Source: Chthonomonadales bacterium
Lineage (GTDB): Bacteria; Armatimonadota; Chthonomonadetes; Chthonomonadales; CAJBBX01
DNA: 64,000 nucleotides
Assembly (NCBI GenBank): GCA_020849275.1
Contig: JADLGO010000028.1
Coordinates: 1-64,000 of the forward strand
Direction of reading: 5' to 3'
How positions within the stretch are numbered: the first letter of the stretch is position 1; the number at the start of each line of letters is the position of its first letter. Below, piece after piece: positions 54,269 to 62,101 of this stretch. The translations under genes and the position numbers were made by a program. The notes below the pieces were generated by a model. The model saw nothing but the letters and a program-made list of their open reading frames with translations, did not search any database and had not been told where the DNA came from.

Positions 54269-56299
54269 TCAGTTCGGGAAGCAGCGGTACATGTCGATCC
54301 CGAGCGCAATGCCCACCAGGGTCCAGATGCTGGCGATCACGTAGTCGCCGAGGATGAGCCCCACGAAGAACGGCAGCGCGCGGCGGTAGGCGCCCATGCC
54401 CCCGAGCCGCAGGGTCACCCACTTGGCCAGCCACCCCAGCAGGAAGGGAAACCAGAGCAGATCGGTGATGAACGTGAAGGCCACCGCGTAGCCCGCCGGA
54501 TGAAACGGCCAGCCCAAGAAGCGGGCGCGGGCCACGCTGAGCAGCCATGTCGCCCCGGCGCCCGCCGCGATGCCCAGCAGGCCGGGCGTGTCCGTGCCGA
54601 CGGAGCGCTCGGCCAGGTGGCCCGTCGCGACGGTGAAGGGGATGCGCCCCATCGCGATCCGCCAGCCGTTCACATGCGCGGTGCCCGCGCCATACACGTA
54701 GTAGAGGTGCAGAACGCTCCAGCACGCCGCCACGAAGCCGATCGCCAGCACGACAGACATGGCAGCCGTCAGCTTGCGCGGGTGGATGCGCCCCTGGTCG
54801 GCGATGCGGTAGGCCTCGAAGAGGTGCGGCGTCGTCATCGAGCGGTAGTCGATGTTGTACCAGGTGTGGTAGGCGAGCACGCCGAGCGCGGGCACACCCA
54901 GGTTCATCGGCCCCACAACGCGCGTCACCAACTCCGGGGCCGTGACCCAGGGCGCGAAGTGCCAGGCCGTCCCGACCTCGGCGCGGATGCGCGTGAGCGC
55001 CAGCATGTAGGCGGCGAACACGAGCATGAGCAGCGCCGACGCTCCGGGCGGCAGGCCACCCCACCATGCGAACGCGACCACGCCGGCGAAGCTCGCCGCC
55101 GCGCCGACCACGGCGAAGCGGTAGGTCATGGCCTCGGCGCCATCCTCCGCCGAGCGCGGCCGCCACGCTCCCCGCAGCACGCGCCGCACATGGTGCCGGG
55201 CCAGCCACACCGTTAGCCCCGCCAGACAGAGCCACGCGCCCGCCCCCTGCTCCTGCGTGTAGGGCATTCGGGCGCTTGTCGCGCTCGCGCCCCCCGATCC
55301 GTACCCGGCTGCCGCACAGTACACCTCCAGGCCCTTGCGAAAGAGGTAGAAGAACCAGCAACTGAAGGAGACATCCGTCGAGAGCAGATAGGCCAGCCCG
55401 ATCGTGTTCGGATGGAAGGCCAACGGGAAGTAGCCGAGCGCGTTCCAGGGCGGCGAGGTGAAGCGCGGTCCCAGGTCGAGCGGCCCGTTGACGGTCGGCT
55501 TGACGGGGATGTAGGGCAGGCTCGGGAACAGCCAGTCGAGGTTGTTTACGCACTGCAGCACGATCGGGAGCGCAAAGCCGACCTGGAGCGCGCGGCCGCG
55601 CATCAGGCCCGCGAACCCGCCCGGCTCCAGCGTCATGGAGATCGGCACGTAGACGATCGGGAAGCCGAGCCGCTCATGCTCGATCCACTGGCGCCGCAGG
55701 ATGGCCGCGCAACAGAGCGTCATGAAGAGGAGCAGCAGCAGGAAGCCGCCCCAGGTGAGCAGCGGCGGCAGCCAGGCGCGGATGTGGCGCCATTCATAGA
55801 GGGTGCTGTGGCCCAGGTAGAAGGCCCGCACAGCCTCCGGGTCGCGAGGCGACCACAGCGCCGGGACCGCGTTGGCGAACTCCCGCCAGCGCGGCTCGTT
55901 GGTGTACCAGACGGGATTGGCGATGGCGGGCGTCAGGAAGCCGACCATGCCGATTCCCGCGATGGAAGAGCCGACTGCGGTCAGGATGTAGACCGTCGCG
56001 AGCTCAGCAGGTGAGAGCTGCCAGCCTGGCAGCAGCCGGGCCACCCCCAGGTTCAGCGCGCACACGCAGAAGAGCGCGAAGACGACGCCGATGGGCAGCG
56101 AGGTACAGGTGATCTCGGTGGTGCCCGTGCGGACCTCCGAGTAGGCGATCCACCAGCACATGCCGACGACGAGGAGAATGGATAGAACGACCGAGCGCGC
56201 CGAGATGTCGCGCGGGCGACGCGACAGCGCTGCCGGGCGCACCAGCGCGACGCCCGCGGACGGGTCGGCCCGAGACGGCAGGCGGTCCGGCGCGCTCAC
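54269..56299 (-). CDS. DUF6785/DUF6784 polytopic membrane protein, copy 2, 676 aa
   Basis: About a dozen transmembrane segments follow a short N-terminal cytoplasmic part. The segments shared with copy 1 are WIEHERLGFPIVYVPISMTL, FLGWPFHPAGYAVAF and LPFFVGLILGDYVIASIW. Length is almost identical (676 against 671 aa), so the two are paralogues serving different substrates or loci. The start is GTG at 56299 with only a weak GGAG. A transporter role is inferred from topology. It lies 45 nt from the upstream pfkA start region and could form a unit with pfkA. Confidence 0.75.
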   Translation of the reverse strand: MSAPDRLPSRADPSAGVALVRPAALSRRPRDISARSVVLSILLVVGMCWWIAYSEVRTGTTEITCTSLPIGVVFALFCVCALNLGVARLLPGWQLSPAELATVYILTAVGSSIAGIGMVGFLTPAIANPVWYTNEPRWREFANAVPALWSPRDPEAVRAFYLGHSTLYEWRHIRAWLPPLLTWGGFLLLLLFMTLCCAAILRRQWIEHERLGFPIVYVPISMTLEPGGFAGLMRGRALQVGFALPIVLQCVNNLDWLFPSLPYIPVKPTVNGPLDLGPRFTSPPWNALGYFPLAFHPNTIGLAYLLSTDVSFSCWFFYLFRKGLEVYCAAAGYGSGGASATSARMPYTQEQGAGAWLCLAGLTVWLARHHVRRVLRGAWRPRSAEDGAEAMTYRFAVVGAAASFAGVVAFAWWGGLPPGASALLMLVFAAYMLALTRIRAEVGTAWHFAPWVTAPELVTRVVGPMNLGVPALGVLAYHTWYNIDYRSMTTPHLFEAYRIADQGRIHPRKLTAAMSVVLAIGFVAACWSVLHLYYVYGAGTAHVNGWRIAMGRIPFTVATGHLAERSVGTDTPGLLGIAAGAGATWLLSVARARFLGWPFHPAGYAVAFTFITDLLWFPFLLGWLAKWVTLRLGGMGAYRRALPFFVGLILGDYVIASIWTLVGIALGIDMYRCFPN

Positions 56300-56416
56300 T
56301 CCGGAAGCCGCCGCGCCGCCGCGGCCGCCGCCCGAACGCCGCTGCGCGCACGGCGAACGGCCCGCACGCGCGACGGCGTCTCTTCCGAGGAGCGGCGCGC
56401 GCGCGCCGCCTCGCGC

Positions 56417-56842
56417 CTACAGCTTGATGTCAAGGAGCCCGCTGATGCCGACGCCGGGCACGCGCTTGATGTTCGTGATGCTGCGGGTCTCCACCGGCAC
56501 CAGCGCGCGAATGCGCACGCCCAGCGCCCGGAAGTTGCCCTCGACCTGCGCCACCGCCTGCACGCGATCCACCGCCGCCGGCGGCCCCATCACCTGCACC
56601 GCGCCCACCGCCGTGCCCTGGCCGGCCGAAAGCACTGGCACGACCTTCGTGGCGTAGTCCTCGGTGCGGTCCCGCGTGTTGGTGAGCTTGTTGAGCGCCT
56701 TGTTGATGTCCTTGCCGAAGTTGGACACCAGGAACGCGATTCCGCCGCCCTTGAGTATCTGCCCTAGCTGGCCACTGGCCGTGACGCCCAGCACGGCAAC
56801 CAGCGACAACGTAACCGCCAGCGTCTTGCTCCACCGCTTCAT
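56417..56842 (-). CDS. Small secreted protein of unknown function, 141 aa
   Basis: A signal peptide (TLAVTLSLVAVLGVTASG) precedes a mature domain of about 115 residues with an amphipathic helix (FGKDINKALNKLTNTRDRTED) and a beta-rich end (GAVQVMGPPAAVDRVQAVAQ, GVGISGLLDIKL). No family is recognised. The ATG at 56842 is chosen because AAAGGAG lies 7 nt upstream. A TATAAC -10-like hexamer (56909-56904) on the minus strand suggests its own promoter. It is probably periplasmic. Confidence 0.65.
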   Translation of the reverse strand: MKRWSKTLAVTLSLVAVLGVTASGQLGQILKGGGIAFLVSNFGKDINKALNKLTNTRDRTEDYATKVVPVLSAGQGTAVGAVQVMGPPAAVDRVQAVAQVEGNFRALGVRIRALVPVETRSITNIKRVPGVGISGLLDIKL

Positions 56843-56956
56843 CGGCTTTCTCCTTTGGAGTCGCGCGGCGTCCGGGGACCGGCCGCTCCCCCGCGCACCC
56901 ACTGTTATATGGTTGACGGTCCAGAGCCCGCTCCGGTTGCCCTGTGTCCGGCGACG

Positions 56957-59116
56957 TCAGTCGTCGGCCCAGGAAGCGCGCGCTGCCCGGGCGATCTCGA
57001 AGGTGGCGCGCGTGACCTCGGCGGCCTCGGCGAACGGCGTGGGCCAGGGCCGCCCGCCGGCAACCGCGGCCACCAGCGCCGCCATCTCGGCGCGGTGCCC
57101 CTTGTCCTGGCTCCGCAATCGCGCGCCGCGGAACCGTGGCCAGCCATAGCCGGCGAGCGCGCGATAGTTGTCGATCTGCAGCACGCGGCCCGCGCAGAAC
57201 GCTTCCAGACGCTCTTTGGGGAACGCCTTGCTCCCGTTGGCGAAGTAGTGCACCGTTCCGAGTGACCCGTCCTCGAAGCGGATCGTGAAGGTCGCGCGGT
57301 CGTCGCGGAGCGGCCCGGCCTGGCATCCCACGGTGGCCGCCTGGACGCCGGCGATGGGCGCCCCCACCAGGAAGCGCAGCAGGTCAACGAAGTGGCATCC
57401 CTCCCCCACGACGCGCCCGCCGCCGACGGCCGGGTCCTGCGTCCAGTGCTCGGGCGGGATGGCGCCGGCGTTCACCGTCATGATCAGCGTCTTCGGCTCA
57501 CGCACGGCGGCCAGCATGTCGCGCATACGCACGGCCAGCGGCGCGAACCGGCGGTTGAAGCCAACGGCCACGAGCGGGCCGGGATGGCTGGCGCGCGCGC
57601 CCTCCAGGTCGGCCAGCTCGTCCGGCGTCAGGCACATGGGCTTCTCCACGTAGACGTTCTTGCCGGCCTCCAGGGTGGCGCGCACGAACCGGGCGTGCGT
57701 GTCGTGGCGCGTGGTCACCAGCACCAGGTCCACGCCGCCATCGCCAAGCACGGCCTCGACCTCCGTGGTGCACCGCTCAAAGCCAAACTTGCGGGCGGCG
57801 TGCGCGGCGCTTACGCCGGTGCTGGAGGCGATGACGCGAAGAGATGCCCCCGTCTCCTTCAGCGCCGGCAGCAGAACCTGCGTCGTGAAGCCGCCCGCCC
57901 CGATGACGCCGACTGCCGCACCCGCCGCGGCCCGGGGCGCGCGGGGCCGTCGCGCGGGCGCGGTGACGGCCACCGAGCGCGCTCGCGCCGTACACGCCGG
58001 ATCCGGGCCAGCCTGGGGATGCTCGAGCACCACGCCGAGCGCGCCGCCCGCGCCAACGCGACCGTAGGCCTCCAGCGCGCGATCGAACGGGAACCGGTGG
58101 GTCACGAGGGGGGCGGTGTCGAGCGCGCCGCGCTCCATCAGGTCGAGCACGGCCTCGATGTTGCGCTGTTCGGTCCACCGCACGAACCCGTAGGGGTAGT
58201 CGTGCCCGCCCTGCTCGTACGCCGGGTCGTAGCGCCCCGGGCCGTAGGAGCAGGAGACCTGGAAGGAGAGCTCCTTCTCGTAGAAATCCGCGCGGTTGAG
58301 CTCCAGACCGACGACGCCAATCAGAACGATCCGGCCGCGCTTGCGCGACATCAGCGCCGCCTGGCGCACCGGGTCGCTGCTCTTCGTCGCCACGGTCAGC
58401 AGGACCGCGTCCATTCCGCGCCCGCGGGTGAAGGTCGTCGCCGCGCTCACGGGGTCGACGCCGGCGGAGAGATCGACGCTCTCCGCGCCGAGCTCGCGGG
58501 CGAGCGCGCAGCGGCCCGCGTCGAAGTCGACGCCAAGCACCCGGCACCCATGCGCGCGCACGATCTGCACGCAGAGGAGCCCGATCAGGCCGAGACCCAC
58601 CACCGCCACCGATTCGCCGAGCGTGGGCGCCGCCAGTCGCGAGCCCTGGAGGCCGATGGCGCCGACGACGGCGAACGCGGCAGCGTCGTCGGCCACCCCG
58701 ACGGGAATGCGGGCACACAGGTTCCTGGGAACGCACACCACCTCGGCGTGCGGGCCGTTCGAGGCCACGCGATCGCCGACCGCGAAGCCCTCGACGCCCG
58801 CGCCAACCTCGAGCACCACGCCGGCGTTGCTGTAGCCGAGCGGGATCGGCTGGTCGAGCTTGGCGCGCACGGCCTGCAGCGTGGGACGCAGCCCGTCCGT
58901 CCTCACCTTTTCGATCACCTGCCGGACCTTCTCCGGCTGCTGGCGAGCCTTGTCGAGGAGGCTGGCCTTGCCGAAGTCGATCAGCATGCGCTCCGTGCCT
59001 ATCGATACGACGCTGGCGCGCGAGCGCACCAGCAGGTGCCCGGGCCGGGCGCCGGGGCAGGGCACGTCCGCCAGCAGGGTTTCGCCCGAGCCCAGGTTCT
59101 GAAGGATCTGCTTCAT
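56957..59116 (-). CDS. Bi-domain oxidoreductase: MDR dehydrogenase fused to Gfo/Idh/MocA, 719 aa
   Basis: Residues 1-375 are a zinc-type alcohol dehydrogenase (MDR) module (LGYSNAGVVLEVGAGVEGFAVGD, VAVVGLGLIGLLCVQIVRAHG). Residues about 400-719 are a Gfo/Idh/MocA module (VGVIGAGGFTTQVLLPALKE, NVYVEKPMCLTPDELADLEG with intact EKP). This fusion is known as bi-domain-containing oxidoreductase and is usually found in surface-polysaccharide biosynthesis clusters, often with heparinase-like and acyltransferase genes. The ATG at 59116 follows CGGAGAT. The nearby hexapeptide acyltransferase supports a role in nucleotide-sugar or glycan modification. Confidence 0.92.
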   Translation of the reverse strand: MKQILQNLGSGETLLADVPCPGARPGHLLVRSRASVVSIGTERMLIDFGKASLLDKARQQPEKVRQVIEKVRTDGLRPTLQAVRAKLDQPIPLGYSNAGVVLEVGAGVEGFAVGDRVASNGPHAEVVCVPRNLCARIPVGVADDAAAFAVVGAIGLQGSRLAAPTLGESVAVVGLGLIGLLCVQIVRAHGCRVLGVDFDAGRCALARELGAESVDLSAGVDPVSAATTFTRGRGMDAVLLTVATKSSDPVRQAALMSRKRGRIVLIGVVGLELNRADFYEKELSFQVSCSYGPGRYDPAYEQGGHDYPYGFVRWTEQRNIEAVLDLMERGALDTAPLVTHRFPFDRALEAYGRVGAGGALGVVLEHPQAGPDPACTARARSVAVTAPARRPRAPRAAAGAAVGVIGAGGFTTQVLLPALKETGASLRVIASSTGVSAAHAARKFGFERCTTEVEAVLGDGGVDLVLVTTRHDTHARFVRATLEAGKNVYVEKPMCLTPDELADLEGARASHPGPLVAVGFNRRFAPLAVRMRDMLAAVREPKTLIMTVNAGAIPPEHWTQDPAVGGGRVVGEGCHFVDLLRFLVGAPIAGVQAATVGCQAGPLRDDRATFTIRFEDGSLGTVHYFANGSKAFPKERLEAFCAGRVLQIDNYRALAGYGWPRFRGARLRSQDKGHRAEMAALVAAVAGGRPWPTPFAEAAEVTRATFEIARAARASWADD

Positions 59117-59135
59117 GGCATCTCCGGGAAGCGCA

Positions 59136-60461
59136 TCAGGTGGCCGGCTCCGGCAGCGGCAGGCGCCGGACGCTCGCCCCCTGCGCGTGATAGATCTCCG
59201 TGTGGCGGCCCCGAACGTCCAGGCTGTACGTGCGGCGGCCGCAGGCCGCGCGCAACGTGGAGGTCGACACCTCGTCCTGCCAGGGGTTCGCGGCGAGCAG
59301 GATCCACTCGCTCTCGGACACCCGCAGCTTCCGTACGAGCGGCCGGCGCTCGCGCCACGCCACGTGCGCGGGCTCGTCCGAGGCCGGCGTCGCGCGGCCG
59401 ATCGTCTCGGAGAGGCCGGCTACCCGCCGCAGGCTGGCAACGTACAGCGGCAGGCTGCGGTAGTACTGGCCCCTGTGGGCCGCCTCGGAGCCCCACAGCA
59501 CGACTCCGCGAGCGCCGCAGAAGTAGGGTACCGCGGCGCCGGCCTCCACCAGGTAGGGCGCGAGCTCCTGGCCGCGTAGAACTCGGTTGCTGTCGTGGTA
59601 GCGGAGCCAGAAGTAGGCGTAGAGCGGCCTGTCGCCATAGCGGCGCGTCCGCTGGTAGTTCTCCTCGACGTTCGCCGCAAGGTAGAACACCGAGTCCGGC
59701 CGGTCGTAGAAGACGTAGACGCTGGCGACGTAGAAGTCGACGTAGGGATCGATGTACTGCCAGAGCCGGGCATCAGAGGCGTGCGTGCCGTCGATCTGCT
59801 GCGCTGTCTTGCCCGCGATGCCGTAGTAGTCGCGGCGAAAGGGCTGCGCGCCGTAGAGCCCCTCGGGTTGGCCGGGATGCAGCTCGCGCGCCCACTTGCA
59901 CGGCAGGTAAAACCAACTCGCCCACTCGCCGTAGTAGGCTTCGGCGAACTCGGCCTTCGTTTCAACGCCCGATGCCGCGCGGGCCGCCGGGTCCTCCCAT
60001 GCGGCGTCGGCGTCCTCCTCGAACGAGAACTCGATATCGTTGACGAAGATCGCGCCGCCGCTCTTCGCGGCGATGTTGCGCCTCACGATGCGCTCGAAGA
60101 AGAGCGGCTTGTTCCAGGGGTTGGTGCGGTTGCCCTTCAGGAACGTGCTGATGTTCTCGCGCTGCCGGCCCGGATAGTCCGCGTAGGTGTTAACAATGTC
60201 CACGATCTGAAAGCCGTGCTCGCGCGCGCTGCGACGGTTGGCCTCGTCGTCGCCGCCGCGCACGTTCCAGTAGGCGCTCAGGCCGCCCCGCATGTCGACG
60301 GCGCCGATGCGGCTCCACGGCACGGTCGCGGCCGCGTCGTCGGCCTGCCGGGCCCGGAAGAGCGTCCCCAGCCCACCGGCTCCCACGGCCGCCGCGCCGC
60401 CCGCCAGGAGGGCGCGGCGCGTCAGCCGGCGCGGCGCGCCGGTCGGCGTCTCATCGGTCAT
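59136..60461 (-). CDS. Tat-exported GH56-like glycosidase candidate, 441 aa
   Basis: The N-terminus has a twin-arginine motif (LTRRALLAGG) followed by a hydrophobic Ala/Gly stretch. The barrel region contains GGAIFVNDIEFSFEEDADAAW, whose D-x-E resembles the catalytic pair in hyaluronidases (GH56), and GARGVVLWGSEAAHRGQYYR, which resembles the GH56 strand ending in VVLWG. Overall similarity is weak, so this is only a candidate family. The ATG at 60461 with GGAGAG upstream is preferred over a GTG at 60467. The start overlaps the acyltransferase stop by 11 nt, and the gene is 19 nt before the bi-domain oxidoreductase, so the three form one operon. Confidence 0.6.
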   Translation of the reverse strand: MTDETPTGAPRRLTRRALLAGGAAAVGAGGLGTLFRARQADDAAATVPWSRIGAVDMRGGLSAYWNVRGGDDEANRRSAREHGFQIVDIVNTYADYPGRQRENISTFLKGNRTNPWNKPLFFERIVRRNIAAKSGGAIFVNDIEFSFEEDADAAWEDPAARAASGVETKAEFAEAYYGEWASWFYLPCKWARELHPGQPEGLYGAQPFRRDYYGIAGKTAQQIDGTHASDARLWQYIDPYVDFYVASVYVFYDRPDSVFYLAANVEENYQRTRRYGDRPLYAYFWLRYHDSNRVLRGQELAPYLVEAGAAVPYFCGARGVVLWGSEAAHRGQYYRSLPLYVASLRRVAGLSETIGRATPASDEPAHVAWRERRPLVRKLRVSESEWILLAANPWQDEVSTSTLRAACGRRTYSLDVRGRHTEIYHAQGASVRRLPLPEPAT

Positions 60462-61059
60462 CGCCACTCTCCATCGGAGACCCCGGCGGGGGGGCCTTCG
60501 GAACCACGTAGGCGCCGCCGCGGGGCGGCTCAGCCAGCATCGCGTCGTGTCGGGCGCGGTCCGCCGGCTGGGTGAACCGCTCGCCGATCTTGCGCGCGGG
60601 CACGCCGCCGTGGATCTCGTAAGGCGGAACGTCGCGCGTGACCACCGCCCCCGCCCCCACGATCGCCCCGCGCCCGATCCGCACCCCGGCCATCAGGATG
60701 GCCCGCCGCCCGATCCAGGCGTCGGCCTCGATGACGGTGCGCCGCAACGGCGGCCGGCCGGCGAACACGATCGGCACGCCCGGCACATCGAAGACGTGAT
60801 CGCCGCCCACGATGGCGACCTCCGGAGCGATCAGGGCGTAGGGGCCCAGTTCCACGCCGGGAACGAGCCAGCACCCGGGGCTCAGGAAGCTATACGCGTG
60901 GGCGACCAGATCGTGCGGCACATGGCTGCGCCCGGCCATGTAGAAGGTGGGGTGCACATGCGCCAGTCCGTAGCGCCGCCGCTTAACCGCCATCACCGCG
61001 GCGCGATACCAGCCGTAGAGGATCCGGGTGCGCCGGATGCGCGCGCGCAGGCCGGCCAC
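60451..61059 (-). CDS. Hexapeptide-repeat acyltransferase, 202 aa
   Basis: The left-handed beta-helix pattern of repeated (I/V)-G-x-x repeats is plain: FLSPGCWLVPGVELGPYALI, DAWIGRRAILMAGVRIGRGA and IVGAGAVVTRDVPPYEIHGG, ending with the usual VPARKIG loop. These enzymes O- or N-acetylate sugars, as in capsule and colanic-acid synthesis (WcaF/CapG-like). The start is GTG at 61059 with a weak GAGGGG. The 11-nt overlap with the following Tat-exported gene points to an operon with the bi-domain oxidoreductase. Confidence 0.88.
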   Translation of the reverse strand: MAGLRARIRRTRILYGWYRAAVMAVKRRRYGLAHVHPTFYMAGRSHVPHDLVAHAYSFLSPGCWLVPGVELGPYALIAPEVAIVGGDHVFDVPGVPIVFAGRPPLRRTVIEADAWIGRRAILMAGVRIGRGAIVGAGAVVTRDVPPYEIHGGVPARKIGERFTQPADRARHDAMLAEPPRGGAYVVPKAPPPGSPMESGDDR

Positions 61060-61245
61060 GGCCCTGCTACCAGCCCCTCGCCGGCCACGCGGGCCGGCGG
61101 CGGGGGGCGCCGGGGTCGAGTGCGGCCGCGCGCGGCTGGCATTGCCGTGTTGCGTTGCGCATTCTGCCGTCCACAGGATCCGGCGCGGCGCGCGCCCCGC
61201 CAGATCGGCTTCCGTTCGTCGCGGACGTGGCGCTGGCGCGGCCGC

Positions 61246-62091
61246 CTACGGCATCGCCGACTTGTCGATGGCGTCGCGCGTGGCCGCCAGGCACAGGTCC
61301 ATGTACGGAGTCGGGTTGTCGGGGTGCTCCTCGTACTCGAGCGCCACGATGCCCGGGAACCGCAGCTTGCGAAGCTCGCGGAAAAGGCCGACGGTGTCCA
61401 TGTCGCCACGTCCGACCTCGGTGAACTCCGTCCGGTTGCGCACATCCTTGAGGTGCGTCGCGTGCAGGCGCTTGCCGAGGCGCCGAACGGCCTCCACCGG
61501 GTCGTCGCCGGAGCGCATAAGGTGCCCGGTGTCCAGGCAGACGCCGATGCGCGGCCCACGGTCGCGCACGGCTGCCTCCAGCGAAGCGATGGAGCCGTAG
61601 CGCGCGCCGGGACCGTGGTTGTGGATACCGATGTTCACCTTGTACTCGCGCGTGAGGCGATCCAGCACGGGCAGCGCCTCGGGCGACGGATCGGCCGTGA
61701 CGGTGCCGATCCGCATCGCCCGCGCGAAGCCAAGCACCCGCCGAGCCTTCGCCTCGTCGGCATCGAAGCCCTCCACACCCCAGGCCATCAGCCGGACGCG
61801 GGCGGCGCGCAGCTTTTCCAGGATGTTGCGCTGCTGTTCTAGAGCCTCGGTGAGGGGTATGTGCGCCTGGAACGCCTCCCAGTAGTGCAGGCCAAGCGCC
61901 CGCGTCTTCGCGAGCGCCTCGTCGAATCCGAAGGCGCGCAGCGAGTAGCTCTGCACCCCGACGTGAAACGGGCCATATGGCCTGCCTCCTGCCCACGCGG
62001 GCGCCGCCGCGCCCGCGAGCAGACCCATCGCCCCCATCATGCCCGCGCGCATCACCTCGCGCCGGGTCACCCCCCCAACGGGCTCGCTCAT
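61246..62091 (-). CDS. Tat-exported TIM-barrel sugar isomerase/epimerase-like protein, 281 aa
   Basis: The signal VTRREVMRAGMMGAMGLLAG looks like a Tat leader. The rest belongs to the AP-endonuclease-2/xylose-isomerase-like TIM-barrel family. Probable metal-binding positions appear in IGIHNHGPG, GVCLDTGHLMRSG, LHATHLKDV and IVALEYEEHPDNP. Tat-exported members have been linked to epimerase, eliminase or hydratase steps on 3-keto-sugars. GAGGAGG precedes the ATG at 62091. It is 10 nt after the FGE-fold gene stop, so both are likely co-transcribed. Confidence 0.88.
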   Translation of the reverse strand: MSEPVGGVTRREVMRAGMMGAMGLLAGAAAPAWAGGRPYGPFHVGVQSYSLRAFGFDEALAKTRALGLHYWEAFQAHIPLTEALEQQRNILEKLRAARVRLMAWGVEGFDADEAKARRVLGFARAMRIGTVTADPSPEALPVLDRLTREYKVNIGIHNHGPGARYGSIASLEAAVRDRGPRIGVCLDTGHLMRSGDDPVEAVRRLGKRLHATHLKDVRNRTEFTEVGRGDMDTVGLFRELRKLRFPGIVALEYEEHPDNPTPYMDLCLAATRDAIDKSAMP

Positions 62092-62101
62092 GTCCGCCTC
62101 C

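Noticed and set aside
57392-60043. 883-aa plus-strand frame
   Set aside because: It runs antisense to the bi-domain oxidoreductase and the Tat-exported gene and has no domain.
61080-61098. 7-bp hairpin between isomerase-like and acyltransferase genes
   Set aside because: The stem is short, without a T-tract, and hairpins of this size occur by chance at this GC content.
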